Positions 26,283 to 34,662 are shown, counted from the stretch's first letter. The stretch is 64,000 bases of DNA from an uncultured Lachnospiraceae bacterium (GCA_910578715.1 CAJTRL010000001.1:62001-126000), one strand, 5' to 3'. Notes: a model not told the origin generated them from the letters alone. Translations and numbers: made by a program.

Positions 26283-26990
26283 TTATACAATTCCGTTCAG
26301 CATAGACGCCGTATCTAACGAGGTCCGTGCTCCCTGGCTGTTGTAGAGACTGGAAACGCCGTTGTTGGCATACCTGTAAATCCGGCTTGCTTTGTCAGAT
26401 ACCTGGTCCGCAAAAGAATTTGTACCTTTGAAAAGCGTTTTTAACGTAGATACATTTGCTTTTTTGAAGGTCTTTTCGTTGATGGATAAAGTGCGGTCAG
26501 CGTTCATCGTGATGCCTGCTTTTGCCAGCATTTTATAGTTCGCATAAGTTGTATTGTTCATCTGATTTGCCTGATTGCTGACTGCGCTGACTTTGCTGTT
26601 CGAAGCGCTCTTTATCATGGAATTATAGTCTTTTATGAAGGAAGATACACTGTCATATATCTTATCCTTGTTTTCCTCGCTATAATCCAGATTGTTCAGT
26701 TCGGAAGCGCTTTTCTGGGCTGCCTTGGCGGAAGAAGATGCCGCACTGTCTTTTCCTGCTTTGTTTTTGGAAACGGAGCTGTCTTCCTCATCAGCTTCTT
26801 TTGTCTGTTTTGCATAATAGGCTTTTAACATTCTGCCATAGCTTCCGTTTTTGATGGAAGCATAGTCGCTTAACAGGGTGCTGCCAGCCAGATTATTTAA
26901 ACTGCTGCCCGGAGAAGAAAAACCGGAGCTCAACAGGCTGGAATAAACATCGCCCAGGCCGGATGTAAAACCTTTTAAACCGATTGCCAT
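26283..26990 (-). CDS. Orphan protein with FliD C-terminal-like region
   Basis: Protein of 235 residues opening MAIGLKGFTSGLGDVYSSLL, Ser/Asn-rich and low in charge. It is mostly helical with a Lys/Ala/Ser-rich centre (about 90-120). The C-terminal third (AGITMNADRTLSINEKTFKK, then LKTLFKG) resembles the C-terminal segment of flagellar cap protein FliD, where a default value is tested before the hook-filament interface. No flagellar genes lie nearby and the length is far short of FliD. It may be a surface or secreted coiled-coil protein. AAAGGAG at 8-nt spacing fixes the start; the longer upstream frame is unsupported. Confidence 0.6.
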   Translation of the reverse strand: MAIGLKGFTSGLGDVYSSLLSSGFSSPGSSLNNLAGSTLLSDYASIKNGSYGRMLKAYYAKQTKEADEEDSSVSKNKAGKDSAASSSAKAAQKSASELNNLDYSEENKDKIYDSVSSFIKDYNSMIKSASNSKVSAVSNQANQMNNTTYANYKMLAKAGITMNADRTLSINEKTFKKANVSTLKTLFKGTNSFADQVSDKASRIYRYANNGVSSLYNSQGARTSLDTASMLNGIV

Positions 26991-27129
26991 ATTAACCACT
27001 CCTTTGATTTTGACTTTTTTGACATCCATGTCAGTTTTATAAACGAACCTACCTATGTATATTATCTCGGCATATGATGTGATTTGTAAAGAGGAAAATG
27101 GAAAATTTTTAAAAAATCTTTTAAAATTT

Positions 27130-28005
27130 TTACAGGCGTCTGTATTCGCCTGGTGAAACCCCGGTATGCTTTCGGAACAGTCTGCAGAAATAGCCGGCAT
27201 TCTCGTAACCTACGCTGGCGGCAATATGTGATATTTTATCGGAAGTTTCCCGCAGCATTTTACAGGCAATGCCCATCCGGCACTTGAGCAGATAATCAAC
27301 GGGCGACATTCCGATATTCGCCTGAAAGTAGCGGATTGCCGTATTTTTACTGATGTTTGCGGAGGAGGCAATGTCTTCAAGGCAGATGGATTCCATATGA
27401 TGATGCTGGATATACTGAATCATGACCATAACGCTGTTGTAAGAAAAATTCTTTTGGCCCTTTGGCTGCGCTTCCTTTATGACTGGAAGAATCTGTCCGG
27501 TCATAATCAGCCATGCCTCCGAAAGAATATTCCGGGCTTGCAGTTCGTGAAAATTATCGTATGACAGACAACGGAACAGTGCCTCGAGCAGTTCCAGCAC
27601 CTGGGACTGCCATGCACATGTTTTTTTCAGAACCAGGTATTCCAGAGCGGATTTTTCGAGGGGAGCGACATATTTCCGGTAGACAATGCTCTCCGCGGGG
27701 GCAATAAATTCCGGCGCAAATACGATGTTCGGCATAATTCCGTAGTTTTCGGCCGTGAACTGGTGAAGAATCCGGCTGTTGATAAAGACTGCTTCTCCGG
27801 CGCACAGGGTAAGGGTGTGTCGTCCAATATGAAAAATAACGGTTCCTTCCGAGACGAGAACGATTTCGAACTCGTTATGCCAGTGCCAGTTTACCTGGCT
27901 GTTATAGAAATCTCTCGTATCATCGATATAAAATTGTAATGGGAACTCGGGAAGGCCGTGCTGCTTTGTTTCCCGAAAATCATCTGTCGTTAAAATTTTC
28001 TGCAT
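27130..28005 (-). CDS. AraC family regulator with cupin sensor domain
   Basis: Regulator of 291 residues. The N-terminal cupin (WHWHNEFEIVLVSEGTVIFH, then LCAGEAVFINSRILHQF) binds a sugar-like effector in relatives. The C-terminal double helix-turn-helix is NISKNTAIRYFQANIG and VGYENAGYFCRLFRKH, ending SPGEYRRL. It is divergent from the MFS/DUF1349 pair (28272) and is its likely regulator; both promoters would lie in the 266-bp gap. Confidence 0.92.
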   Translation of the reverse strand: MQKILTTDDFRETKQHGLPEFPLQFYIDDTRDFYNSQVNWHWHNEFEIVLVSEGTVIFHIGRHTLTLCAGEAVFINSRILHQFTAENYGIMPNIVFAPEFIAPAESIVYRKYVAPLEKSALEYLVLKKTCAWQSQVLELLEALFRCLSYDNFHELQARNILSEAWLIMTGQILPVIKEAQPKGQKNFSYNSVMVMIQYIQHHHMESICLEDIASSANISKNTAIRYFQANIGMSPVDYLLKCRMGIACKMLRETSDKISHIAASVGYENAGYFCRLFRKHTGVSPGEYRRL

Positions 28006-28106
28006 GGAAAGCTGTCTCCATCCTCCGTAAAAAATCCGTTATGCGTAAGTTGTCCTGAATGTTCAATTCTGGTGAAATTATACCATAAATATGTGAAAAA
28101 ATTCAA

Positions 28107-28134
28107 TTGTCGAAAAAGAAAATGATGATATAAT
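28107..28134 (+). promoter_or_regulatory. Promoter of the MFS/DUF1349 operon
   Basis: TTGTCG (28107-28112), 16-bp spacer, TATAAT (28129-28134). The leader that follows carries two direct repeats ATGTCCGCAAAGACG at 28192 and 28208 (16-bp period), of unknown role. Confidence 0.6.
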
Positions 28135-28271
28135 GACACAGAAAGAGCGAAAGTAAGCGAATGTCTGTCGGGACGGATACCGTTAAAGCAGATGTCCGCA
28201 AAGACGAATGTCCGCAAAGACGGACAGAAGAAAATCATTTGGGAATGAATGAGGAAGGTGTATCTTGCAAA

Positions 28272-29495
28272 ATGAATCGGAAATATCAAAAGACGATATA
28301 TGCGTGTTTCACCGGGTATATTGTACAGGCTATTATCAATAATTTTGTCCCGCTGCTGTTTCTTACGTTTGAAAGCACATATCATATTCCGCTTTCGAAA
28401 ATTACGATGCTGATTACGATTAATTTTGGAATCCAGCTGCTGGTGGACTTATTATCCGCGGGTTTTGTGGATAAAATCGGATACAGGATTTCAATCATCC
28501 TTGCGCATATTTTTGCCGCGGCCGGACTGCTCGGACTCGCCGTACTGCCGGAATTAATGCCGAATGCTTACGCGGGGCTTCTGATATCAGTCACGATTTA
28601 TGCGCTCGGAGGCGGACTGCTGGAAGTGCTCGTCAGTCCGATTGTGGAGAGCTGCCCTACGGATAATAAAGAAAAGGCAATGAGCCTGCTGCATTCTTTT
28701 TACTGCTGGGGACATGTGGGCGTCGTTCTTTTATCCACGCTGTTCTTTCAACGATTTGGAATCGGAAACTGGAAGATACTGACCTGTGTCTGGATGATTG
28801 TGCCGATTGCAAACGCTTTTGTTTTTGCAAAAGCTCCGATTGCACCGCTGGTTGAAGAAGGGGAGTCCGGCATGACAATACCCGAGCTGTGCAGAAATAA
28901 AGTCTTCTGGCTGTTGATGCTCATGATGATGTGCGCTGGCGCGAGCGAGCAGGCCGTCAGTCAGTGGGCTTCTACGTTTGCGGAAAGAGGGCTCGGCGTG
29001 AGCAAAATATTGGGGGACCTGGCGGGACCTATGGCTTTCGCGATACTGATGGGCAGCGCACGGGCTTTTTATGGTAAATTCGGAGACAGAATCGAACTGG
29101 ATAAGTTTATGGTCGGAAGCGGGCTCCTCTGTATTTTGTCTTATCTGTGTATTTCCCTGTCTCCGTCTGCGGTTCTGTCGCTTGTCGGCTGCGCCGTCTG
29201 CGGCCTGTCGGTCGGCATCATGTGGCCCGGAAGTTTCAGCAAAGCGTCCGCTTCCATCAGAAACGGCGGGACAGCTTTGTTTGCATTGCTGGCGCTGGCG
29301 GGTGACGTAGGCTGTTCCGGAGGCCCGACGCTGGTCGGATATGTTTCGGGCATGGCTTCGGACGATTTAAAAAAAGGGATTCTGGCGGCGATTGTTTTTC
29401 CGGCGCTGCTTGTAACGGGCATATTTTTGCTTAAAATAAACACAAACAAAGGGGCGTCTGCTAAAGCAGACAGAAAGGAGCATGGAGACAAATGA
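28272..29495 (+). CDS. Major facilitator superfamily transporter
   Basis: MFS carrier of 407 residues with about twelve membrane segments (first one YACFTGYIVQAIINNFVPLLF). The family loop between segments 2 and 3 is GFVDKIGYRISI. It resembles FucP/SglT-type sugar permeases but no ligand is assigned. ATG 28272 follows AGGAAGGTG by about 11 nt. In-frame ATGs at 28245 and 28161 would add a charged leader unlike MFS N-termini. Its stop overlaps the next start (ATGA), so translation is coupled to the DUF1349 gene. The divergent AraC gene probably controls both. Confidence 0.88.
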   Translation: MNRKYQKTIYACFTGYIVQAIINNFVPLLFLTFESTYHIPLSKITMLITINFGIQLLVDLLSAGFVDKIGYRISIILAHIFAAAGLLGLAVLPELMPNAYAGLLISVTIYALGGGLLEVLVSPIVESCPTDNKEKAMSLLHSFYCWGHVGVVLLSTLFFQRFGIGNWKILTCVWMIVPIANAFVFAKAPIAPLVEEGESGMTIPELCRNKVFWLLMLMMMCAGASEQAVSQWASTFAERGLGVSKILGDLAGPMAFAILMGSARAFYGKFGDRIELDKFMVGSGLLCILSYLCISLSPSAVLSLVGCAVCGLSVGIMWPGSFSKASASIRNGGTALFALLALAGDVGCSGGPTLVGYVSGMASDDLKKGILAAIVFPALLVTGIFLLKINTNKGASAKADRKEHGDK

Positions 29496-30115
29496 AAAAG
29501 GAGATGGATTTTTTACAAATGAATCCGGAGTGGGTTCGGAAACCGGAGAAAGTGGAAATCGGCGACGGGAAGGTTGTTATCACGACGGAAAGCGGAACCG
29601 ATTTGTGGCAGCGGACGTATTATGGTTTTCAAAATGATAATGCGCCGGTGCTTCAGGCAAAAACGGACGAGAAATATTTTTCCTTCGTAGTGAAAACACA
29701 GTTTGAGAGCACGGAGCGCTTTGACCAGTGCGGCGTGGCAATGTATTTAAACAGCGATAACTGGTTTAAGGCTTCCATCGAATATGAGAATGCTCAGATT
29801 CAGCGGCTTGGCAGCGTCGTTACCAATCACGGGTACTCGGACTGGGCAACAACCGATATTTCATCGGATATCCGGGAAATGTGGTATCGGTTCAGCCGGA
29901 GGGAAAGCGACTATTGCATCGAATGCAGTACGGACGGCAGACAGTTTAAACAGATGCGGATATTCCATATGTGGGAAGGCGCGGAAGAGATTTCCTTTGG
30001 AATTTATGCGTGCAGCCCCACAACGGGCTCTTACCGGGCGGTTTTTACCGACATGAGATTCATGGACTGTAAGTGGGAAGCGGACGGCGAATGGCGTGAG
30101 GGACCGGAGAATTAA
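29492..30115 (+). CDS. DUF1349 domain protein (concanavalin-like fold)
   Basis: Soluble protein of 207 residues of the DUF1349 family, related to yeast regulation-of-enolase protein 1 and B. subtilis YoaW-type proteins. Marks are WVRKPEKVEIGDGKVVITTE, FDQCGVAMYLNSDNWFKASI and FGIYACSP. A beta-sandwich that may bind sugar is expected; the biochemical role is unknown. It is coupled by ATGA overlap to the MFS transporter, so a part in handling the transported sugar is plausible. Confidence 0.85.
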   Translation: MKKEMDFLQMNPEWVRKPEKVEIGDGKVVITTESGTDLWQRTYYGFQNDNAPVLQAKTDEKYFSFVVKTQFESTERFDQCGVAMYLNSDNWFKASIEYENAQIQRLGSVVTNHGYSDWATTDISSDIREMWYRFSRRESDYCIECSTDGRQFKQMRIFHMWEGAEEISFGIYACSPTTGSYRAVFTDMRFMDCKWEADGEWREGPEN

Positions 30116-30211
30116 ATGCCGGACTGTTACAGACTGCGGATAGAAATTATGCTTGCAGAGTGCGCGTATCTGGGTCATAATATAGTTAAATGAACCGGGA
30201 TGTACATAGGT

Positions 30212-30299
30212 TGAAAAATCGGAGATTTTTCATAGCCGAATTTATTCGGCAAGCGAATATTGGGTGCCAATGCGCTTTCAGTGCGGACCCAAATATCGC
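30212..30299 (+). repeat. Three successive hairpins upstream of a membrane protein gene
   Basis: TGAAAAATC/GATTTTTCA (30212-30232), GCCGAA/TTCGGC with TTTA loop (30235-30250), and an imperfect GCGAATATTGGGT/ACCCAAATATCGC (30253-30299). The middle one is the reverse complement of a hairpin at about 46904. They occupy most of the gap from 30116 to 30327. Confidence 0.65.
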
Positions 30300-30327
30300 G
30301 GACTCAGAGAAAGGCAAGGTTATTAAT

Positions 30328-30807
30328 ATGGAGAAAAAAGGGAATGAACTGCTTCAGTTTTTGGGCGGGCTTGCGATGCTGGTCGTCGGGCTTTTTATTC
30401 TGTCGCAGAAAGTGGTCGTGTCATCGGGATTTTTTGGAGCGGGTATCTGGTTTGGCAGTTTCCATATGAATAACGGTCTGATTATGATTCCCTTCATTAT
30501 CGGTATCGTCTGGATGTTTGCATCCGGCGGAAGTTTTCTTTCAAAAGTATTTACCGGGCTTGGCGTGCTGCTAATCATTGTGTCCATTATCATTTCTACC
30601 AGAATCCATCTCATACATCTTTCATTATATGAGTGGATTTTGATTCTGGTGCTGATTTTCGGCGGAGCAGGACTGCTTGCGAGAGTGCTGTTTGCCATGC
30701 CGAAAAAGAACCGGCCCGAAAAGGAAGAAGACCGGAAAGCCATAGAGGTTCAGGATAAGATGCTGGAAATAGAGGAAGAAATTGAAAGAATAAAAAAAGA
30801 ACAGTAA
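30328..30807 (+). CDS. Small integral membrane protein with charged C-terminal helix
   Basis: Protein of 159 residues that I do not recognise. About four hydrophobic segments (LLQFLGGLAMLVVGLFILSQ, then LIMIPFIIGIVWMFA, two more to about residue 125) are followed by a highly charged helix ending EIEEEIERIKKEQ, probably a coiled coil. AGAAAGG precedes ATG 30328; the longer frame from 30190 runs through hairpins and is unlikely. It lies just before the interrupted deacetylase. Confidence 0.75.
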   Translation: MEKKGNELLQFLGGLAMLVVGLFILSQKVVVSSGFFGAGIWFGSFHMNNGLIMIPFIIGIVWMFASGGSFLSKVFTGLGVLLIIVSIIISTRIHLIHLSLYEWILILVLIFGGAGLLARVLFAMPKKNRPEKEEDRKAIEVQDKMLEIEEEIERIKKEQ

Positions 30808-30883
30808 ATGGCGTTTTCAAGAGGAGCTTCTCTTCATGCGGGTTCCGGCATATACTGTACAAATAATTATGCGGGTGGTTTGC

Positions 30884-31294
30884 ATGAGTGAAAAGAAAAG
30901 AACCTGGAATGAAAAATGGAAACTTGTTCTGAATGAATTGGAGGAAAAAATCAGTACGGAAGGCAAAGGAGCGGAAGAAAACCGAAAAACACGCGGAGAG
31001 AGGCCGGAGCGGGAGCGGTCGTTAAAATCAAAAAAAGGGCGTAAATATGAAACAAAAGCAGAATGGAAAAGAGCGGCTTTCAGACAGGAAATTATGCTAC
31101 ATATTGTGATGTCAGCCGCTTTTCTGCTGACTACGATTGCACTGATTCAGGGAATTGTCAGAGTGCTTCCGGATTCTATTACGGTCAGCAGTACCGTAAA
31201 CGGAAGGGAACTCCCCATTTACTGTGTTGAGACGGATAAGAAACAAATTGCGCTGAGCTTTGACGCAGCATGGGGAGACGGTTATTTGCGGTAA
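30884..31294 (+). pseudogene. Polysaccharide deacetylase (PdaB/NodB type), 5' half, interrupted
   Basis: First 130 codons of a membrane-anchored NodB-fold deacetylase. A charged cytoplasmic head spans about 1-70, a membrane segment about 72-95, then RELPIYCVETDKKQIALSF and the first NodB motif SFDAAWG. Real sequence ends at 31275 in GCATGGGG; six element-encoded codons (DGYLR and stop) follow. The rest of the gene, starting GNEDTAKIL, lies 7750 bp away at 39026-39602. Joined at the core the frame is continuous at 322 residues. As it stands the product would lack the metal-binding histidines. ATG 30884 (MSEKKRT) has GGGTGG upstream. Confidence 0.9.
31268..31291 (+). other. attL junction of the integrative element
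   Basis: Core GCATGGGG (31268-31275), then AGA, then arm CGGTTATTTGCGG (31279-31291). Left of the core is deacetylase codon sequence. The centre of the 40-bp site built by joining both ends falls on TG (31271-31272), the predicted crossover dinucleotide. Confidence 0.82.
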
Positions 31295-31325
31295 AAAGGT
31301 TTGCAGCAATTCGGTCATGCCATTC

Positions 31326-31383
31326 ATAAGTCACCAGAATATACATCTTGACTAATTATATTACTAATTGGCTGGTGGCTTAT
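31326..31383. repeat. Inverted repeat near the left end of the element
   Basis: ATAAGTCACCAG (31326-31337) pairs with CTGGTGGCTTAT (31372-31383) with one mismatch. The AT-rich loop contains ACTAATTATATTACTAAT. Non-coding. Confidence 0.65.
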
Positions 31384-31406
31384 TTCATGTTGGGCGTCCG
31401 CCCTAT

Positions 31407-31471
31407 AAAATGGAATATACAAGATGCCTTATGTGAGCAAGCTCCCAACGGCATATTGTATATTCCATTTT
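31407..31471. repeat. 22-bp inverted repeat near the left end of the element
   Basis: Arms 31407-31428 and 31450-31471 (AAAATGGAATATACA at the outer end) match at 21 of 22 positions around a 21-nt loop. With the previous repeat it fills the non-coding 31295-31518 stretch. It could be a terminator from either side, a transfer or replication origin, or a recombinase accessory site. Confidence 0.7.
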
Positions 31472-31518
31472 GCATGGCTGAACTGATACAAAAACTTGAA
31501 TGTTTTTACAAATAAGTA

Positions 31519-31547
31519 GTGACATTTCAACGTACCTGTGATACAAT
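31519..31547 (+). promoter_or_regulatory. Promoter of the coiled-coil gene in the element
   Basis: GTGACA (31519-31524), 17-bp spacer, TACAAT (31542-31547), 35 bp before the start codon. Confidence 0.6.
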
Positions 31548-31581
31548 GCTGTTATCAAATTTAAGAAGGAGGTGAAACGAT

Positions 31582-32061
31582 ATGACAAATAACGAAATGC
31601 TGCTCTCAATGTCTGACATCATAGAAAAGAAGCTGGGAGCGGGATTGCAGTTGCTGAGAAATGAGATGCACAGCATGAAGGATGAACTGCGGAGCGAAAT
31701 GCAGGATGTGAAAGGAGAACTGCAAAATGAACTGTGGGACGTGAAAAGCGAGGTTCAGGAAGTCAGAAAAGACATGCAGAAAATGGAGCAGGGCATCAGA
31801 ACCGACATGCAGGCAATGGAGCAGGGCATCAGAACCGACATGCAAGTAGTGGAGCAGAATCTTCAGACCGAAATCCATCTGTTAAAACTGTGCCAGGAAA
31901 ATCAGATTCTTCCCCGGCTTAATACGATTGAATCCTGTTATACGGATACCTATCGTCGTTACAGTGATAATGCCGACCGGATGGAAGCAGTTTCCGCCGA
32001 TGTCGAGGTCATGAAAAAGGTGATTACAGAGCATAGCCAGAGGCTTCAAAAGCTGGCTTAG
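31582..32061 (+). CDS. Coiled-coil protein with 11-residue repeats, element-borne
   Basis: Protein of 159 residues, unrecognised. Almost all of it is predicted long helix: LLRNEMHSMKDELRSEMQDV and later 11-residue repeats of type MEQGIRTDMQ (33-bp direct repeat at 31783 and 31816). A heptad-like C-terminal segment follows. There is no DNA-binding motif or membrane segment. Similar coiled-coil proteins of unknown role are frequent in clostridial genomes. It has its own promoter and a very strong ribosome site (AAGGAGGTGA). It converges on the recombinase gene and could be an accessory or maintenance protein. That is inference. Confidence 0.75.
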   Translation: MTNNEMLLSMSDIIEKKLGAGLQLLRNEMHSMKDELRSEMQDVKGELQNELWDVKSEVQEVRKDMQKMEQGIRTDMQAMEQGIRTDMQVVEQNLQTEIHLLKLCQENQILPRLNTIESCYTDTYRRYSDNADRMEAVSADVEVMKKVITEHSQRLQKLA

Positions 32062-32085
32062 TTCTCACATCCTTAATCGTTCGGA

Positions 32086-33651
32086 TTATCTGTGTAAGTC
32101 TGTCCGTTCATCGGAAAAACAATAGCGTATTTTTATTTTACAATTCTCATAAACTATAATTTCATGGAGCATGGCAGCAGCGATTTCTCTGTCCAGGCTT
32201 TCAATTCTATGGTATGTCAAAAGATGCCGGAACCAGGGGATGTCCTCTATATCCGGAGCTTTGTCGGAATATTCCTTTTGATTCAGACTGGCAAGTTGTT
32301 TATCAAGAAGTTCTTCTTTGTGTGCATAGTCCTGTCTGTAAGCAAGAAAGTCTTCTTTGGAGAGCAGTTCCTCCCGGTAATCTTCGTACACGGCTTTTTT
32401 CAATTTTTGAGTCCGTTCGAGTTCTGTCTGAATTCTTTTTTTTTCAGATTGATAATCATGACATATGACAGCGCTGTCATTTTGCTGCATTTGAATAAAG
32501 TGACTGAGATTGTTCATGGAATGCAGAATCGCATTTAAATCATCCAGAAGAATATGTTCCAATATTTTATAGGAAATTTTATGGGGAGTGCAGCATTGTC
32601 GGCCGGAGCGTACATAGCTTCCGCAGTAATAACAGATGTCGGAAGAACCGGTTTTTTTTACGAGCGCCCGGCCGCAGTCGCCGCACTTTAAAAAACCCGC
32701 AAGCGCGGATGGACTGGAAGCCAGGTCGAGATTTCTCATCCGGCGCTGCAGCAGCTCCTGTGTTTTTTGCCAGGTATTTATATCAATAATAGGTTCATGG
32801 GTGCCCTGTACGATGACCCAGTCTTTTCTGGGGACGGATTTGGCCTTTCCTCTCATGTGCTGATTTTTCCTGCCCTGAACCATATTTCCGATGTACATTT
32901 CATTTTGCAGAATGCGGCTGACGGTAGAATAACTCCAAAAGAACGGCGTGCCCGGACGGGAAGCATTTCTGTACGATTCGCCGTTTGCATTTTTATAGGC
33001 GGAAGGGCAGAGAATGCCTTTTTCGTTCAGAATGCCCGCGATGCGGAGTTTACCATATCCTTTGTTATAGAGGTCAAAAATGCTGCGGACCACATCGGCG
33101 GCGTATTCGTCAATGACGAGTTTGTTTTTATCGGAAGGAGACTTCCGATAACCATAAGAAGCAAAAGCACCGATAAATTCTCCGGCCTGTTGTCTGGTCT
33201 GAATGGAAGCGTGTATTTTCCGGGATATATCCCGCGCATACTGTTCGTTAAAAATATTTTTGATGGGGAGGAGCATATCGTAGGCCTGTACAAAACTGTC
33301 TATATGGTCCGTAACGGAAATAAACCGGATATTTCGTTCCGGAAAATAACGCTCCAGATACCTTCCGGTTTCGATATAGTCGCGGCCGAAGCGGGACAGG
33401 TCTTTTACAATGACGCAGTCCACCTTTCCGTTTTCGATATCGCCTATCATCCGTTGAAAGGCGGGGCGGTTATAGTTTGTGCCGGAGAATCCGTCATCCA
33501 CGTAAATATCGTAAACGACGAAGGCCTCCTGTTTTTTTATGTAGTCGGAGAGAAGTTTTTTTTGGTTGACAATACTGTCACTTTCCGCTTTATCGCCGTC
33601 TTCTCTGGATAATCGGATGTATTCTCCCACAGAAAAAAATGTCCGGTTCAT
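32086..33651 (-). CDS. Large serine recombinase (TnpX/TndX-like)
   Basis: Site-specific recombinase of 521 residues. The N-terminal resolvase catalytic domain has YIRLSRED with nucleophile Ser15, then DDGFSGTNYNRPAFQRM, VKDLSRFGRDY and the DISRKI segment. The recombinase domain follows (ASYGYRKS, FDLYNKGYG, TVSRILQNEMYIG), then a zinc ribbon (KCGDCG and CYYC) and a coiled-coil C-terminus from about residue 395. All parts look intact. It is the only recombinase in the element and so is the expected catalyst of integration at GCATGGGG. Its start overlaps the stop of the small upstream gene (ATGA). It reads toward attL. Confidence 0.95.
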   Translation of the reverse strand: MNRTFFSVGEYIRLSREDGDKAESDSIVNQKKLLSDYIKKQEAFVVYDIYVDDGFSGTNYNRPAFQRMIGDIENGKVDCVIVKDLSRFGRDYIETGRYLERYFPERNIRFISVTDHIDSFVQAYDMLLPIKNIFNEQYARDISRKIHASIQTRQQAGEFIGAFASYGYRKSPSDKNKLVIDEYAADVVRSIFDLYNKGYGKLRIAGILNEKGILCPSAYKNANGESYRNASRPGTPFFWSYSTVSRILQNEMYIGNMVQGRKNQHMRGKAKSVPRKDWVIVQGTHEPIIDINTWQKTQELLQRRMRNLDLASSPSALAGFLKCGDCGRALVKKTGSSDICYYCGSYVRSGRQCCTPHKISYKILEHILLDDLNAILHSMNNLSHFIQMQQNDSAVICHDYQSEKKRIQTELERTQKLKKAVYEDYREELLSKEDFLAYRQDYAHKEELLDKQLASLNQKEYSDKAPDIEDIPWFRHLLTYHRIESLDREIAAAMLHEIIVYENCKIKIRYCFSDERTDLHR

Positions 33652-33845
33652 GGCAATTTTGTCTCCTGGCAGAAGGAGTCGGAAAGATGAGCCCGGATAA
33701 TCCGGGACAGTAGCTCTGCTGTGGTAATGCTGCCCAGAAATTCTCTCTCAATCGTATAGTCTGCAATATTCATCCGACTTTGTTTCTGAATACCCGTCCT
33801 GCTTAGTTCATTTATATCCGCCCGGTTTTGTTCTTTTTGCTTCAA
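33648..33845 (-). CDS. Small protein translationally coupled to the serine recombinase
   Basis: Short basic/polar protein of 65 residues, if read from TTG 33845 (AGAGGG six bases upstream); an 81-residue form from TTG 33893 is possible. It has a helical C-terminal half (IADYTIEREFLGSITTAELL, then SRIIRAHL). Its stop overlaps the recombinase start. I do not recognise it. Its place suggests a directionality factor or a co-expressed accessory protein of the recombinase, which is inference. Confidence 0.6.
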   Translation of the reverse strand: MKQKEQNRADINELSRTGIQKQSRMNIADYTIEREFLGSITTAELLSRIIRAHLSDSFCQETKLP

Positions 33846-33925
33846 GGCATTACCCTCTGCCCGTATGTTCTTATTACAATATACGGCGGACAAAGCGGCG
33901 GTATGCCTGAAGCGGGGGAGGAATC

Positions 33926-33955
33926 ATTTTATCCCGGTAATATTTTTTTCAGCAA
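33926..33955 (-). promoter_or_regulatory. Promoter for the small protein/recombinase unit
   Basis: Minus strand: TTGCTG (33955-33950), 18-bp spacer, TAAAAT (33931-33926). It is back to back with the NAD operon promoter at 33986. Confidence 0.55.
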
Positions 33956-33985
33956 AAAGAATTGGTGAAAAATAGAAATTTTGTA

Positions 33986-34014
33986 TTGACATTTGAAACT
34001 TGTTAATATATTAT
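33986..34014 (+). promoter_or_regulatory. Consensus promoter of the NAD-salvage operon
   Basis: TTGACA (33986-33991), 17-bp spacer, TATTAT (34009-34014). The surrounding 100 bp are far more AT-rich than neighbouring genes. Confidence 0.75.
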
Positions 34015-34044
34015 TGTTAATAACAAATAAATAATAACAAATAA
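34014..34044. promoter_or_regulatory. Candidate NrtR operator
   Basis: Palindrome TTGTTA-A-TAACAA (34014-34026) abuts the -10 and is followed by direct repeats AATAACAAATAA at 34019 and 34033 (14-bp period). Binding here would block transcription. The pairing with the element's NrtR-like gene is inferred from context. Confidence 0.5.
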
Positions 34045-34089
34045 AAAGTATCAAAACCTAAAAGATGGAAAGGGAAAGGAGAAAAGAGT

Positions 34090-34662
34090 ATGAAAAAAGT
34101 ATTGGTAGTAGTGGATATGCAGAACGATTTTATTGACGGGGCGTTGGGAACAAAGGAAGCGGTAGCGATTGTGGATAAGGCGGCGGCAGAAATTGAGCGG
34201 TTCGAGGGGCCTGTTTTCGTGACGATAGACACACACGGGAGCGGTTATCTGGAAACGGCCGAGGGGAAAAAACTGCCAGTCCCGCATTGTATCAAAGGGA
34301 CGGATGGCTGGCTGCTCTCCAATAAGATAATGACGGTGCTGTCAGAAAAGGAATACAAGACGATTGAAAAAGGAACTTTTGGCTCCACGGCGCTGGCGGA
34401 GGAAATTCGGCGAATTGTAAGTTCCGCGGAAACAGAGCAGAAGAAGACGAATCAGGAAGAGATGAGCCGGACTGATTTGGAAATCGAATGCTTTGGACTT
34501 TGTACTGACATATGTGTCGTTTCCAATGTTTTGCTGCTAAAAGCCAATTTCCCGGAAGCGAAAATCACTGTCCGGGCGGACTGCTGTGCCGGAGTTACAC
34601 CGGAAACGCACGCGGCGGCGCTCAGGACAATGGAAATGTGCCAAATCGAAATCGTTTCCTGA
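34090..34662 (+). CDS. Isochorismatase-fold hydrolase, probable nicotinamidase
   Basis: Protein of 190 residues. The nicotinamidase triad can be placed at Asp9 (VVVDMQNDF), Lys94 (IEKGTFGS) and Cys142 (LCTDIC). Metal ligands are Asp47 and His49 (TIDTH) plus His66 (VPHC), which set nicotinamidases apart from other isochorismatase-like enzymes. It would convert nicotinamide to nicotinate. It is the first gene of the element's NAD operon, behind a consensus promoter, with AAAGGAG upstream. A small Ser/Glu/Lys-rich insertion lies at about 111-128. Confidence 0.85.
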   Translation: MKKVLVVVDMQNDFIDGALGTKEAVAIVDKAAAEIERFEGPVFVTIDTHGSGYLETAEGKKLPVPHCIKGTDGWLLSNKIMTVLSEKEYKTIEKGTFGSTALAEEIRRIVSSAETEQKKTNQEEMSRTDLEIECFGLCTDICVVSNVLLLKANFPEAKITVRADCCAGVTPETHAAALRTMEMCQIEIVS

